From: Streptomyces davaonensis JCM 4913
Lineage (GTDB): Bacteria > Actinomycetota > Actinomycetes > Streptomycetales > Streptomycetaceae
Assembly (NCBI RefSeq): GCF_000349325.1
Contig: NC_020504.1
Location: forward strand, 4,312,053-4,376,052
Reading direction: 5' to 3'
Length of the DNA stretch: 64,000 nt
How positions within the stretch are numbered: position 1 is the stretch's first letter; every line of letters starts with the position of its first letter. The position numbers and the translations under genes are program-made. The notes below the pieces were generated by a model. That model did not search any database, was not told the DNA's origin, and worked only from the letters and a program-made list of their open reading frames with translations. Shown piece after piece: positions 25,233 to 34,200 of the stretch.

Positions 25233-26624
25233 CTAGTCGAACGGGTTGAGTGCGCTGCCCAGCGCCTTGGCTCCGTCGGCGATGCCCTCGCCGATGTCGC
25301 TCGCCTTGTCGCCCACCCAGTCGGCGGCCTCGCTCGCGCCCTTGGTGATGTCGTCCCAGTGTTCTACGACCTTCAGGCCGCCGTAGACGATGCCGGTTCC
25401 TACGGCGAGACCGATCGTGACCGGGTTGGGCGCGATCATCGCGGCGGTCAGGGACGCGTTGAACCCGACCTCCGCGTAGTTGGCCAGGTAGCCGGCCTTG
25501 CTCTTCTTCCACTCGGCCGCGTGGTCCATGGTGGCGATGTTGGCTATGGAGAACGCCGTGGCACCCGCCGATCCGACGATGCCGGCCCCGCGCCACAGCC
25601 CCGCGGTCTTCGCGGCCGCGCCGAACCCGCCGGCCTTCCCCACGGTCCAGAGACTGGCCTGTCCCGCCCGGGTGACCGCCTGCCCGGAGTGTGTCAGCCC
25701 GCCGTACATACGGGCCACGTCGTCCGACCCGGCGAAGAAGTTGATGGCCTGGTTGGGGGTGAAGCCGAGCAACTTGGAGTTCATGAAGCCACGTTGGCGC
25801 AGCGCGTCCCAGCCGCCGCCCCAGCGGTCGCCCAGGAACCCGGAACTGAAGGGCACATTGGCGACTCGCTGGTACGTCTGGCTGCGGGAGGCCATGTTGC
25901 CGAGCTGCCCGGGGAGCCAGCTTCCGGGGGCGGTCAGCGAGCGAATGGGCGGGTTGTAGCTGCCGAGCTTGGTGCCCGCCCAGCGCAGAATGGGGTTGCT
26001 GCCGGCCGCGGTCCAGCGTGCGGCGAGGGCGTCCTTCATCGGCCCGAGCTTGCCGGTCTTCACGGCATTGCCCAGCAGTACCTTCGTCCCCGAGAAGCCG
26101 CTCGCCACCGTGACCTGGGTCGCGGCGGCGACATTGAACGCCTCGGAGCCGAACTTGATCATCTCGGTGAGGGTCTCTTCGTGGGGTTCCAGACCGGGGA
26201 TCTTCGAGAGCGCGTGTGCCTCGAGCCGTGCGATCCAGTCACCGAGCTTCTCCCCGGGCTGCCGTGCCAGGTCCTTGGCGTTCGGGTCGTCGCTCGCCGC
26301 CACCGAATTGGCCAGCAGGAACGTCTCCGGCTTGATCCCCTCGCCCTTGTACTGCTCCAGGTCCTTCGTCGTGAACCCCGCCCACAGCAGCCCGGCCGTC
26401 GGGTCACCGTTCTCCAGGCGCAGGATGACAGCGCGCTTGCGCAGATCCGTCGCCTGCTCGCCGGTCCAGCTCCGCATCGGCTTCAGGGCCGCCAGCTGCC
26501 CGCTCACTCCCAGTCGGGAAGCTCGGGTGAACGCCTCGTCGAGACCGTCCACCACACCGCCGCGCCCGTCGAGGAGTTTCGCCAATTGCTCCAGTTCCTC
26601 GGGATTTGCCCCCCGAAACGCCAT
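25233..26624 (-). CDS. Second gene of repeated cassette, copy B: candidate type VII substrate
   Basis: A 463-residue protein without signal peptide. The N-terminal module (MAFRGANPEELEQLAKLLDG, LDEAFTRASRLGVSGQLAAL) and C-terminal part (VGFNASLTAAMIAPNPVTIG, ending ALGSALNPFD) match copy A at 18750. The middle (about 160-330) is longer and different, with a tryptophan/glycine-rich piece (FLGDRWGGGWDALRQRG). Conserved ends and a variable centre point to a polymorphic substrate family. The hydrophobic Gly/Ala-rich C terminus could insert in membranes. Confidence 0.65.
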   Translation of the reverse strand: MAFRGANPEELEQLAKLLDGRGGVVDGLDEAFTRASRLGVSGQLAALKPMRSWTGEQATDLRKRAVILRLENGDPTAGLLWAGFTTKDLEQYKGEGIKPETFLLANSVAASDDPNAKDLARQPGEKLGDWIARLEAHALSKIPGLEPHEETLTEMIKFGSEAFNVAAATQVTVASGFSGTKVLLGNAVKTGKLGPMKDALAARWTAAGSNPILRWAGTKLGSYNPPIRSLTAPGSWLPGQLGNMASRSQTYQRVANVPFSSGFLGDRWGGGWDALRQRGFMNSKLLGFTPNQAINFFAGSDDVARMYGGLTHSGQAVTRAGQASLWTVGKAGGFGAAAKTAGLWRGAGIVGSAGATAFSIANIATMDHAAEWKKSKAGYLANYAEVGFNASLTAAMIAPNPVTIGLAVGTGIVYGGLKVVEHWDDITKGASEAADWVGDKASDIGEGIADGAKALGSALNPFD

Positions 26625-26766
26625 TCCTGCCCCCGTCCGTCAAGAGCCGGCTCATCCTTCGCCGTTAGCGGCACAGGATAGGCTCTCGGGGCGAACGGTG
26701 TCTGCCGTGACAAGAGCCGATCGACGACACATTCGGCAAACAAGCAAACACCCGCGGGGACAGACC

Positions 26767-27606
26767 TCAGGCGTCGTCGATCAAAAGGTCTTCCCGATCC
26801 GGCAACAAGTCGGCGAGCTTCTTCCAGACCTTCCCCGAGGTGGACCGGGCCAGCACCAGCGGACTGTCCGGACCGACCTGTCCGGCGACGATCGGCTCCT
26901 CGGGCTGCTCACGGATCCAGTAACCCAGCGGCCCGCAGTCCCATACGGCGAGGGCGCGCACCATGGTGGCCTGCCGGCCGTCATGCCTGCCGTCCCAGGC
27001 GGTCGTGATGCGCCAGGTGGCGTTGAGGGCGAGGACCAGCTCCAGGAACCGGCCGAGGGCGGGTTCGGTGAGGTCCGCGTCCGCTTCGACGAGAGCCTTG
27101 CGTACGACGTCACGCGTCGCGTCGTCACTCTGACCGGGCTCGTCCAGGGCGACGAACGCGGCGTCCAGAGCCGCCATCGTGGTAGCGATTCGCTCCTCGG
27201 AAGCATCGCCGTCGGACCGTTCGTCCCGGTGCAGATTGACCTTCCGGGCAAGCTCCCAGACAAGGGTTCTGGGCTCGATGGAGACGTACTCCGACTCCTC
27301 CTCCCCCGGCCATGCGTCATGCGAGAACACCGATTCCTGGCCCACCACGACGCCGTGGTCGACCGGGCCGTGCTGACCGGTGATCTCCACCTGGATCATG
27401 ACCAACGGGTTGGCGAGGGTACCGAGGAGATCCCGCAGCAGCGGTGCGAGTTCGCCTTCCTCACCCACCAGACCGATGCGCTGAAGCTCCGCCAGCGACT
27501 CCCCCAGTTCCTCGGGAGGTGTCTCGCCGTCGAGGAGATGGCCGAATACGGCGATATGGCGGTCCGCCAGGCGGAAGCGTGCGCGGGAGCTGTCGTACGA
27601 AGGCAC
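26767..27606 (-). CDS. First gene of repeated cassette, copy B: EspG-like candidate chaperone
   Basis: A 279-residue acidic protein. GTG 27606 was chosen because it gives VPSYDSSRARFRLADRHIAV, which lines up with the start of copy A, and has GGAGG upstream; the TTG at 27627 is less likely. Shared blocks with copy A are AWPGEEESEYVSIEPRTLVW and ALAVWDCGPLGYWIREQPEE. It starts 62 bases after the stop of the WXG100 gene at 27668, so it probably belongs to the same transcript. EspG-type binding of a substrate is a hypothesis. Confidence 0.55.
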   Translation of the reverse strand: MPSYDSSRARFRLADRHIAVFGHLLDGETPPEELGESLAELQRIGLVGEEGELAPLLRDLLGTLANPLVMIQVEITGQHGPVDHGVVVGQESVFSHDAWPGEEESEYVSIEPRTLVWELARKVNLHRDERSDGDASEERIATTMAALDAAFVALDEPGQSDDATRDVVRKALVEADADLTEPALGRFLELVLALNATWRITTAWDGRHDGRQATMVRALAVWDCGPLGYWIREQPEEPIVAGQVGPDSPLVLARSTSGKVWKKLADLLPDREDLLIDDA

Positions 27607-27667
27607 TGGTCTGGGATCCTCCCGCAAGCGGCGCTGTTGCGCTCGGCCAACTAGCTGTTACCGCTGT

Positions 27668-27925
27668 CTACTTCTTGTCCTGGAGGTCCTTGGCGGACTG
27701 TGAGCACTGCTGTGCCTCGTCCCGCAGGGCCTTGGCGACAGTGCCGCACTTCGTCTGCCAGGTCTTCAGCTTGCCGCGTACGTTGTCCGCGTTCGGGCCG
27801 GACCAGGTCTTCATGCCGGTGGTGCTGTGGTTCTTCGCGGCGTCGACCAGTTGGTCTATGTGGTCGGCGAGCGATCTCAAGTTGCTGGCCCGCTGATTGA
27901 GTTCCTGTATATCCGGATTTGCCAT
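27668..27925 (-). CDS. WXG100 family ESX-like protein
   Basis: An 85-residue WXG100 protein: helix (NPDIQELNQRASNLRSLADH), turn MKTWSGPNADNVRG with the W-S-G motif, second helix and a charged tail. The size and motif position are typical of EsxA/EsxB. It heads the minus-strand series WXG100, EspG-like, substrate, third protein (cassette copy B), and lies back to back with a second WXG100 gene at 28141. The two probably form the usual heterodimer even though they are divergent rather than co-transcribed. Confidence 0.85.
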   Translation of the reverse strand: MANPDIQELNQRASNLRSLADHIDQLVDAAKNHSTTGMKTWSGPNADNVRGKLKTWQTKCGTVAKALRDEAQQCSQSAKDLQDKK

Positions 27926-28140
27926 AGCAGTCTCCCCCGCTGTCTCCAGTTCCTCAGCATACTGCCGAGCCCCGTGCGGCCTACGAGGCCTCTGCTCCAG
28001 CCGAGCCCGGATGAACACGAGTTGTTCACCGTAAGACCCCGTTCCCTCCGGCGCTGGACGGGAACTACGGATGGTGCTGTAGCGTCCACTGTTGCAAACG
28101 GATAGTCCGCTTGCCTACCAACTACACGGGGAGGATCGCC
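27926..28140. promoter_or_regulatory. Divergent promoter region of the two WXG100 genes
   Basis: On the plus strand GGAAC at 28061-28065 and CGTCC at 28083-28087 are separated by 17 bases, the pattern of ECF sigma promoters such as those of SigE (cell-envelope stress) in streptomycetes. Transcription would start about 45 bases before the ATG at 28141, which has a GGGGAGG ribosome site. The minus-strand gene has a GGGGGAG site, but its promoter is not obvious. The ECF assignment is motif-based. Confidence 0.5.
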
Positions 28141-28401
28141 ATGGATCGCGGTGCAGATCTCACACGGCTCCGGGATTTGTCCAAGTTGTTCGGCCGCAAG
28201 GCCAACGACCTCCAGGCCCTCATCAAGGCCTTGGAGTCGGCTACTTCCGAGAGCTCCAGCTACTGGAAGGGCCCCAAGGCCGACCGCTTCCGGGACGACT
28301 GGCGCGAGGTGAAGCCCACCTTCGACAAGTGGGTCGACACCCTGAACGACGCCAGCAAGTCGGCGAACACCAGCGCCGACAACATCGAGCGCGCCACCTG
28401 A
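28141..28401 (+). CDS. WXG100 family ESX-like protein
   Basis: An 86-residue WXG100 protein. The first helix (DLTRLRDLSKLFGRKANDLQ) is followed by SSYWKGPKADRFRDDW with W-K-G, then a second helix ending in NIERAT. I used ATG 28141 because of its GGGGAGG site; the TTG at 28111 has none. Together with the divergent gene at 27668 it forms the core small-substrate pair of the island's secretion system. A strong hairpin follows the gene. Confidence 0.85.
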   Translation: MDRGADLTRLRDLSKLFGRKANDLQALIKALESATSESSSYWKGPKADRFRDDWREVKPTFDKWVDTLNDASKSANTSADNIERAT

Positions 28402-28430
28402 TCCCAGGCGAACCGCGGGCTTGCCACCAC

Positions 28431-28485
28431 GCAGCGGGGCACCGGCCGGGACCGTGACAACGGTCTGGCTCCGGTGCCCCGTTGC
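28431..28485. terminator. Long hairpin between convergent genes
   Basis: Arms 28431-28445 and 28471-28485 pair over 15 bases (one G-T pair; core CGGGGCACCGG / CCGGTGCCCCG). Inside, GACCGT (28450-28455) and ACGGTC (28460-28465) form a second stem. A short T run follows at 28497-28500. It probably terminates the WXG100 transcript and, being symmetric, the opposing gene at 28507. Confidence 0.75.
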
Positions 28486-28506
28486 CGTATGGACCGTTTT
28501 CAGCGC

Positions 28507-28809
28507 TCAGGCGCCCTGCTGATATGTGCGCGCCTCAGCAGCCGGCACTTTCTCCGGCTCCTGGCGGATGGCCGCGTCGATCATCGGCAACAACTTGTCG
28601 ACCTGCGCGCGGAGTTTCCGGTGTCGACCGTCCAACTCCCGGTGCCAGGCTCGGGCGTTCTTACCCACCCATACTCTTTCGCCACCGATGGCTTCGGCCG
28701 GCCCCTTGAGCGCTTTCCTCAAGTGCTCCACCTCTTTGGCGAGATCACTGCGCAGTCTTTCCAGATCCGCCTTGCGCGGATTGACAACCTTGGACTCAGG
28801 ATCCGTCAC
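28507..28809 (-). CDS. Small WXG-like helical protein, second member
   Basis: A 100-residue helical protein paralogous to 14123-14455: a charged first helix (ADLERLRSDLAKEVEHLRKA), the turn RVWVGKNARAWHRELDG and a second helix. The start GTG 28809 is supported by the paralogue's start (VxNP motif). It is transcribed away from the SseB-like/487-residue operon, whereas the paralogue precedes its 660-residue neighbour directly. It may partner the 487-residue protein, which has the same N-terminal type as the 660-residue one. Confidence 0.65.
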   Translation of the reverse strand: MTDPESKVVNPRKADLERLRSDLAKEVEHLRKALKGPAEAIGGERVWVGKNARAWHRELDGRHRKLRAQVDKLLPMIDAAIRQEPEKVPAAEARTYQQGA

Positions 28810-28889
28810 GAGCGGTCACCGTACCAGTGGGGTTTTGAGGTCGGTGTCGACCACATTGCTCGCACCCGCACCGCCTCTAGCCTGAACTG

Positions 28890-29189
28890 ATGGACACTCC
28901 GGAATTCCTTGCGCTCCCCACCATGACCGAGGTGGCTCAGACTCCTGGTGGTTCCCCGCCCAAGGGCAGCACGGTCGAGGCGGCACTCGTCCCCGTCGCC
29001 GACGACAACGGTGGGGAGCGGCTCGTCGCGCTCGCCTTCACCTCGGTCGCGCTGCTGGTCGAGGCGATGGGCGAGGAGCAGCCTTGGGTGATCATCCCTA
29101 CGAGTGAATTGGAGGGCGCTCTGGCAAAGTCGGGAGCGCGGGCGGTCATGATCGATCCGCAGCTCGCGGAGGGATCCGCACGTGGTTGA
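28890..29189 (+). CDS. SseB-like small protein (SAV_915 type)
   Basis: A 99-residue soluble protein of the short SseB-like type common in streptomycetes: LALPTMTEVAQTPGG, then VALAFTSVALLVEAMGEEQP and a closing LAKSGARAVMIDPQLAEG. SseB-type domains are often found near secreted-effector genes. Its stop overlaps the GTG start of the 487-residue protein (GTGGTTGA), so the two are coupled. It may be a cytosolic helper of that substrate. Confidence 0.65.
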   Translation: MDTPEFLALPTMTEVAQTPGGSPPKGSTVEAALVPVADDNGGERLVALAFTSVALLVEAMGEEQPWVIIPTSELEGALAKSGARAVMIDPQLAEGSARG

Positions 29190-30645
29190 CCCCAATTTCT
29201 CCGGCATCAACCCGGACAACCTTCTGCGGACCATCAAAGACCTTGATTCCGGCAGCAAAACGCTGCACGGCGCGAAGTCCGGCTACTTGAGCAGATTCCA
29301 GAAGTACGGGCTCGACACGAGCAATCTGACCGAGATCGGCAAGATCGCCTGCTGGGTCGACGACGAGTTACCCATGCTCCGTCGCCGCCAAGCACTCGCG
29401 GTGGCCATGGAATTGGACCCGAAGGGTATTCAGAAACCCGGTTCCATGGTGCAGCTTCGCGAACCGGTCGCGACGGTGGGTGAGGCTCGGCGGGATGGGA
29501 AGAATCTCGCCGATGAAGCCGAAAGGACGGCGAAACTCGATCCGAGCCAAGCCGGTGCCGCGTTCCACCGGATCGCTGGGCAACTGGCCCTCCACAAAGG
29601 CGATCCTGACTTCACCTCGGCCTTCTACGCGAGGATGAGCCCGGAGCTGGCCAAGAATCTTCAGATGCTGATCGCCGCGGCCGACGCGCCTACGGCCGAG
29701 AACGACGCGAAGGTTTTCGGCTCCGCTTTCACCACCGCGATCAACGCCTACGCCCCCGCGCCAGGGTTCGAGAAGACCGCCGCCCTGTTCCACGGCGAGT
29801 TCGCGAAGGACGAACCCACCGCCGTGTTCAATCGGGCCCTCATGCAGTCAGACGATCCTGAGCTGTGGGATCTCGCCTGGGATCACACAAGGATCGCGGC
29901 GCGGAAACTGCTCGATCCCGCGGACACCTGGTCCGACAGCGCGGGCCTATTGGCCGGCGTCATCGGCATGCAGGCCAAGTACGCGGGAAAGTTCTGGGAG
30001 GAGTCGCAGAAATTCAGCGCCCGAGCGGCCCAGCTGCACCATCAGCGCCTCAACGCGATGACCCCACAGGAGGGACGGGCTTTCAAGAAGGCCACCCGTC
30101 GGGCCGCGAAGGCTTCCGCCAGATCCGCGCGAGAAGCGGAACGCATTCTCGCAAGGTTCGGCATGGGCTCCTTCTCCCGCCTCATGGAAGCCTCCATCGC
30201 CGACGGCGGCAGCTGGCTGATCGGCAAGGTCCCCGGCCTCAGACCACCCAGCACGACGACGCTCTTCGGACGGGTCCTGGGGGCGGGCGGGAAGCTGCCG
30301 TTGGTCGGTACGGTGCTGACCTTGGGTGCCACCATGTGGGACATCGAGCACGGTACGGAGGCAGATGTCGCCGTCGCGGCGAATGCCGGCGGTATGGCTG
30401 CTGGGACTTTCGGGACATGGGGCGGCATGGCATTGGTTTCGGTTGCCGGTGGCCCGGTCGGCTGGGGAATCGCGGCAGGTGTCGTGCTGGGCTTCGGCAC
30501 CGGCTACGCCATCTCGTACGTGATCAAGACAAAAACCGGGCAGAAGGCCGTCAACTCGATTACAGAGGCAGCGAAGAGCGTCGGCGGCAGGTTCGGTGAT
30601 GCTGCGTCGAGTATGAAGAATACGGTGGGCGGATGGTTCTCATGA
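29182..30645 (+). CDS. Large candidate type VII substrate with common N-terminal module
   Basis: A 487-residue protein without signal peptide. It starts PNFSGINPDNLLRTIKDLDS and continues with IACWVDDELPMLRRRQALAV, matching the 660-residue protein at 14506. A helical, Ala-rich middle (about 130-345) is followed by a Gly-rich hydrophobic zone (about 365-445: LPLVGTVLTLGATMWDIEHG, GGPVGWGIAAGVVLGFGTGY) able to span membranes. It ends VGGWFS. I regard it as a probable exported effector; the toxic activity, if any, is not identifiable. A two-helix membrane protein with an outer domain follows. Confidence 0.6.
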   Translation: MVDPNFSGINPDNLLRTIKDLDSGSKTLHGAKSGYLSRFQKYGLDTSNLTEIGKIACWVDDELPMLRRRQALAVAMELDPKGIQKPGSMVQLREPVATVGEARRDGKNLADEAERTAKLDPSQAGAAFHRIAGQLALHKGDPDFTSAFYARMSPELAKNLQMLIAAADAPTAENDAKVFGSAFTTAINAYAPAPGFEKTAALFHGEFAKDEPTAVFNRALMQSDDPELWDLAWDHTRIAARKLLDPADTWSDSAGLLAGVIGMQAKYAGKFWEESQKFSARAAQLHHQRLNAMTPQEGRAFKKATRRAAKASARSAREAERILARFGMGSFSRLMEASIADGGSWLIGKVPGLRPPSTTTLFGRVLGAGGKLPLVGTVLTLGATMWDIEHGTEADVAVAANAGGMAAGTFGTWGGMALVSVAGGPVGWGIAAGVVLGFGTGYAISYVIKTKTGQKAVNSITEAAKSVGGRFGDAASSMKNTVGGWFS

Positions 30646-30657
30646 GGTGGACCGAGG

Positions 30658-31242
30658 ATGGCTAAAAAGCAGCGCAAGCGGAACAGAGAGCGCGAATATG
30701 TGATTCCGCCTCACATCGAGGAGCACCGCCAAAGGTCTGCCAGGATGCGCGGATGGAAGCCGCACCCGCCGCTGCCGCAACGCCGTGTCGTTCTCGGAGG
30801 CTTCGGCCTGTTCCTGATTTGTGCGGGATTCTCCCTCGCGCTCTGGCTTCCTGCGCATTTTTTGGCTCAAGACTTGCGATCTCAAGGGGTAACCGCCGCT
30901 GCAAGAGTCATTGGCGTCGACGACAACCCCGCGCACGTAAAGGTTCGCTTCGTCCAAGGACCCAAATCAGGTACCGAAGTCGACCTGTGGGACTACGCCG
31001 GAATGTACCCCGACGTCAATGTAGGCGACCCGATGCTCGTCACCTACGATCCGAAGGATCCCCAACGCAGTCTGGCCCGCAACTGGGTATCGAATCCGCC
31101 TGCCAACCTGCCTGCATATGGCACTTCGGCCTTGGCTCTTCTGGCTCTGGGCTTGACCGTGATCGTGATCGTCCGCCGCCGCAAGATCCTCCGCATGCGC
31201 GAAGCCCCAACCCCCGAAGCTGTCAGCCTCACCAAGTCCTGA
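30658..31242 (+). CDS. DUF3592-like two-helix membrane protein
   Basis: A 194-residue membrane protein. A basic N terminus (KKQRKRNREREY) precedes helix one (LGGFGLFLICAGFSLALWLP). An outward domain of about 80 residues (GVTAAARVIGVDDNPAHVKV, VDLWDYAGMYPDVNVGDPML) and helix two (ALALLALGLTVIVIVRRRK) follow, the DUF3592 arrangement. It starts 12 bases after the 487-residue candidate effector. A membrane protein with an outer domain after a membrane-active-looking effector is the layout also seen at 16526-17803, so it may be the matching immunity protein. Confidence 0.65.
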   Translation: MAKKQRKRNREREYVIPPHIEEHRQRSARMRGWKPHPPLPQRRVVLGGFGLFLICAGFSLALWLPAHFLAQDLRSQGVTAAARVIGVDDNPAHVKVRFVQGPKSGTEVDLWDYAGMYPDVNVGDPMLVTYDPKDPQRSLARNWVSNPPANLPAYGTSALALLALGLTVIVIVRRRKILRMREAPTPEAVSLTKS

Positions 31243-31251
31243 TCAACAACC

Positions 31252-31280
31252 CGGGGCCCAGCCCGCCAGGCCGGGCCCCG
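31252..31280. terminator. Hairpin between convergent genes
   Basis: CGGGGCCC (31252-31259) and GGGCCCCG (31273-31280) form a perfect 8-base stem with a 13-base loop in the 44-base gap between the DUF3592-like gene and the end of the secretion ATPase gene. There is no T run, as usual in this genus; it can serve both strands. Confidence 0.7.
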
Positions 31281-31286
31281 CGGTCG

Positions 31287-34200
31287 TCAGCCGTTCATGA
31301 CTGCCTGTACCGGCATGAACGACCCGCCCGAGACAAACAGCCCGCTGCCCGCCGGGCCGCCGCCGCTGTTTGCTGGGAGGCGGATTCCGAACAGTTCGCC
31401 GTCCGAGGGGGTTTGGGGGGTCAGGAGGAGGCCGTTGCGGGACTTGCGGGCCTCTACGGCGAAGCCTCGGTACTGACCGGACAGGCTGTCCGTCGTGCCG
31501 GCGGCGATGACGCCGAGGCCGCCGTCGGCGCCCTTGCGGATGACCGTTTCGAGGGCCTCGTCGAGGTTCGTGTCGTACAACAGCTCCGCGTCGTCGACGA
31601 TCACGACATACGTGCCGTCGGACACGCCCTCGACCAGGTCCTCCAAGTCGTCCCCTCGACTGTCCGCGTTCAGGACGCCGAGTACGCCTTCCCGTCCTTC
31701 CAGGTCGCGCAGCGGCGAGCGGCGGGGCGTCACCAGGACCACCGGTGTGCCGGCCCGCAGCAGGGACTCCGTCGCCGCCAGCAGAAGCGTGGAGCGGCCG
31801 GACTTCGGCGGGCCCGCGATGACGAAGCCGGGGCCGTTCTCCTCCAGGTCGATGCCGAGGGGCTGGAGTTCGTCGCCGCCGACACAGATCAGGGACCACA
31901 GGCGGGACGGTGCCGTGAAGTCGGGGTCCAGGGCCAGTGCCTCGGACGCGGTGATGCGCTGCGGGAGGGCGTCCACGCGCAGCGGGCGGCGGGCCACCGG
32001 GATACGGGGGTAGCGGGTGCGCGCCTCCTCGGCGATGTCGCGCAGCGCCCGCACCTGGGCCTGGCCCGCCGGGTCCTCGGCCAGGAGTCCGATCTGGGTC
32101 GAGTCGACGCCCGTGTCGGTGATGCGCAGCGCACGGCCGGGCGGCATGTTCTTGGGGACCTCGCGGGCCTGGAGGCCTGCCGTGGAGTAGTCGTTGGGGT
32201 CGGCGAAGCGCAGCACCATGCGGTCACGGAAGGCGGAGGAGACATGGCCGCTGAGACCGCTGCGGTCCGCTGTCATGACAACCTTCAGGCCGACCGCCGA
32301 ACCTTCACGGAAGATTCGCTGGGCCGCGTCCAGCAACTGCCCGTAGTTGTAGCTCTCGAACGTCGACGAGAAGCCCTCCCAGCTGTCCAGGAGGAGCACC
32401 ATCCACGGCAGTCTGTCCTCCGGTGCCGCCGTCGCCCGCTGCTCGGCCGCGCTCGACGCGCCCTCCATGGCGAGGAGTTGCTGCCGACGGGCGATCTCGG
32501 CCTGGAGGCGTTCGATGAGCCGGCGGACCCGGTCGGGCTCGTCGCGGGTGACGATGGCGCCGACGTGCGGCAGCCGCATCAGCGGGAGCAGCGCGTTCGA
32601 GCCGCAGTCGATGCCGTAGACGTGCACGTCGTGCGGGGAGGTCGCGCGGGCCAGGGAGCCGCCCAGCGTGCGCAGCGCCGTCGAGCGGCCCGAGCGGGCG
32701 CCGCCGAGCAGCAGGGTGTGCTCACCGTGCACGAGGTCCAGCGCGAGCGGCGTACGGCTCTGCTTGGCCGGCTGGTCGATCAGGCCGTACGGGACCGGCG
32801 CCACGTCGGCGCCCTCGGGCGCGGATGCGTACGCCTCCAGCTCCTCCAGCGTCACCTGCTCCGCCAGTGGCGGCAGCCACGGGCTGCGCTGCGGTCCGAA
32901 GCCCATGCGCGTCGCCCCGTCGGCCACGGCGTCGACCAGGACGGCCAGGTCGGTGACCATGGTGCCGTCGTCCTCGGCCTCCTGCCGCTTGGGCAGCGGG
33001 CGGGCGTAGGCGTTCCACGGCAGGGGGATCAGGGTCGCCTTCGGGCCCGTCTGGCCGGTCGCCGGGCGGCGGCCACCGATCCGGGCCGACTGCACGCCGA
33101 CCAGGGACTGGGCGCCGGAACGGACGTACATGCGGCCGGGGGTGGACTTGGCGATGGCGCCCGAGTCGGCGGCGTCGATGACGTCCATGGACTCGGAGGC
33201 GTCCGTGACGCGCAGGGCGATCCTCAGGTTGGTGTTCGCCCTGATGTCGGCGCTCACCACACCCGCCGGACGCTGGGTGGCCAGCACCAGGTGGACGCCG
33301 AGCGAGCGGCCTCGGCGGGCGATGTCGACCAGGCCCGCGATGAAGTCGGGGAGTTCGGCGACAAGCGACGCGAACTCGTCGATGACGAGGACGAGTCGGG
33401 GCATCGGCTCCAGCTCGGGGCGGAGCTTGCGGGTGTCGTTGTAGTCCTCGATGTCCTTCGCGGCCGCGTCGAAGAGGATCTTCTCCCGGCGGTGCAGCTC
33501 GGCCGCCAGCGAGGCGAGGGCGCGTTCGGTCAGATGGGCGTCGAGGTCGCTGACCATGCCGACCGTGTGGGGCAGCCGGGCGCAGTCCATGAAGGCGCTG
33601 CCGCCCTTGTAGTCGATGAGGACGTAGTTGAGGGCGTCCGGGCGGTTGGCCACCGCGAGCGACGCGATGATCGTCTGGAGCAGCTCCGACTTACCGGCAC
33701 CGGTGGTGCCGGCGACCAGCGCGTGCGGGCCGTCCCTGCGGATGTCCAGGACGAACGGGCCGTCCGCGGCGATGCCGATCGGGGCGGCGGTCGTGGAGCC
33801 GCCGGCCTGCCAGATCCGCTCCACGTCGACGCCGGACGGGTTCGCCATGTTCAGCAGGTTCAGCAGCCGGGCCGAGGTCGGCAGCGCGGCGTCGGCGTCG
33901 TCGCGGCTGACGTCGCGCACGGGCGCCAGGGAGCGGGCGAGGAGTTCGCACAGCTCGTAGGTGACCTGGTCGGCGAGGATGTCGCCGACGCCCTCCATGC
34001 CGTAGCCGCGGACGCGGACGTGGTGCGGGGAGTCGTGGGACCAGGCGACGACGGCCTTGCACTCCTCGGGCAGGAGGCGCTCGTCCTCGTCGATGCAGAG
34101 GGCGATGATGCCGTACTGCGGGCCCTCGGTGAGGAGTTGGGGGACGCCGGGCACTCGGCGCAGCAGGCGCGCTCCGTCCAGGATGAGCAGGATGTTGGCG

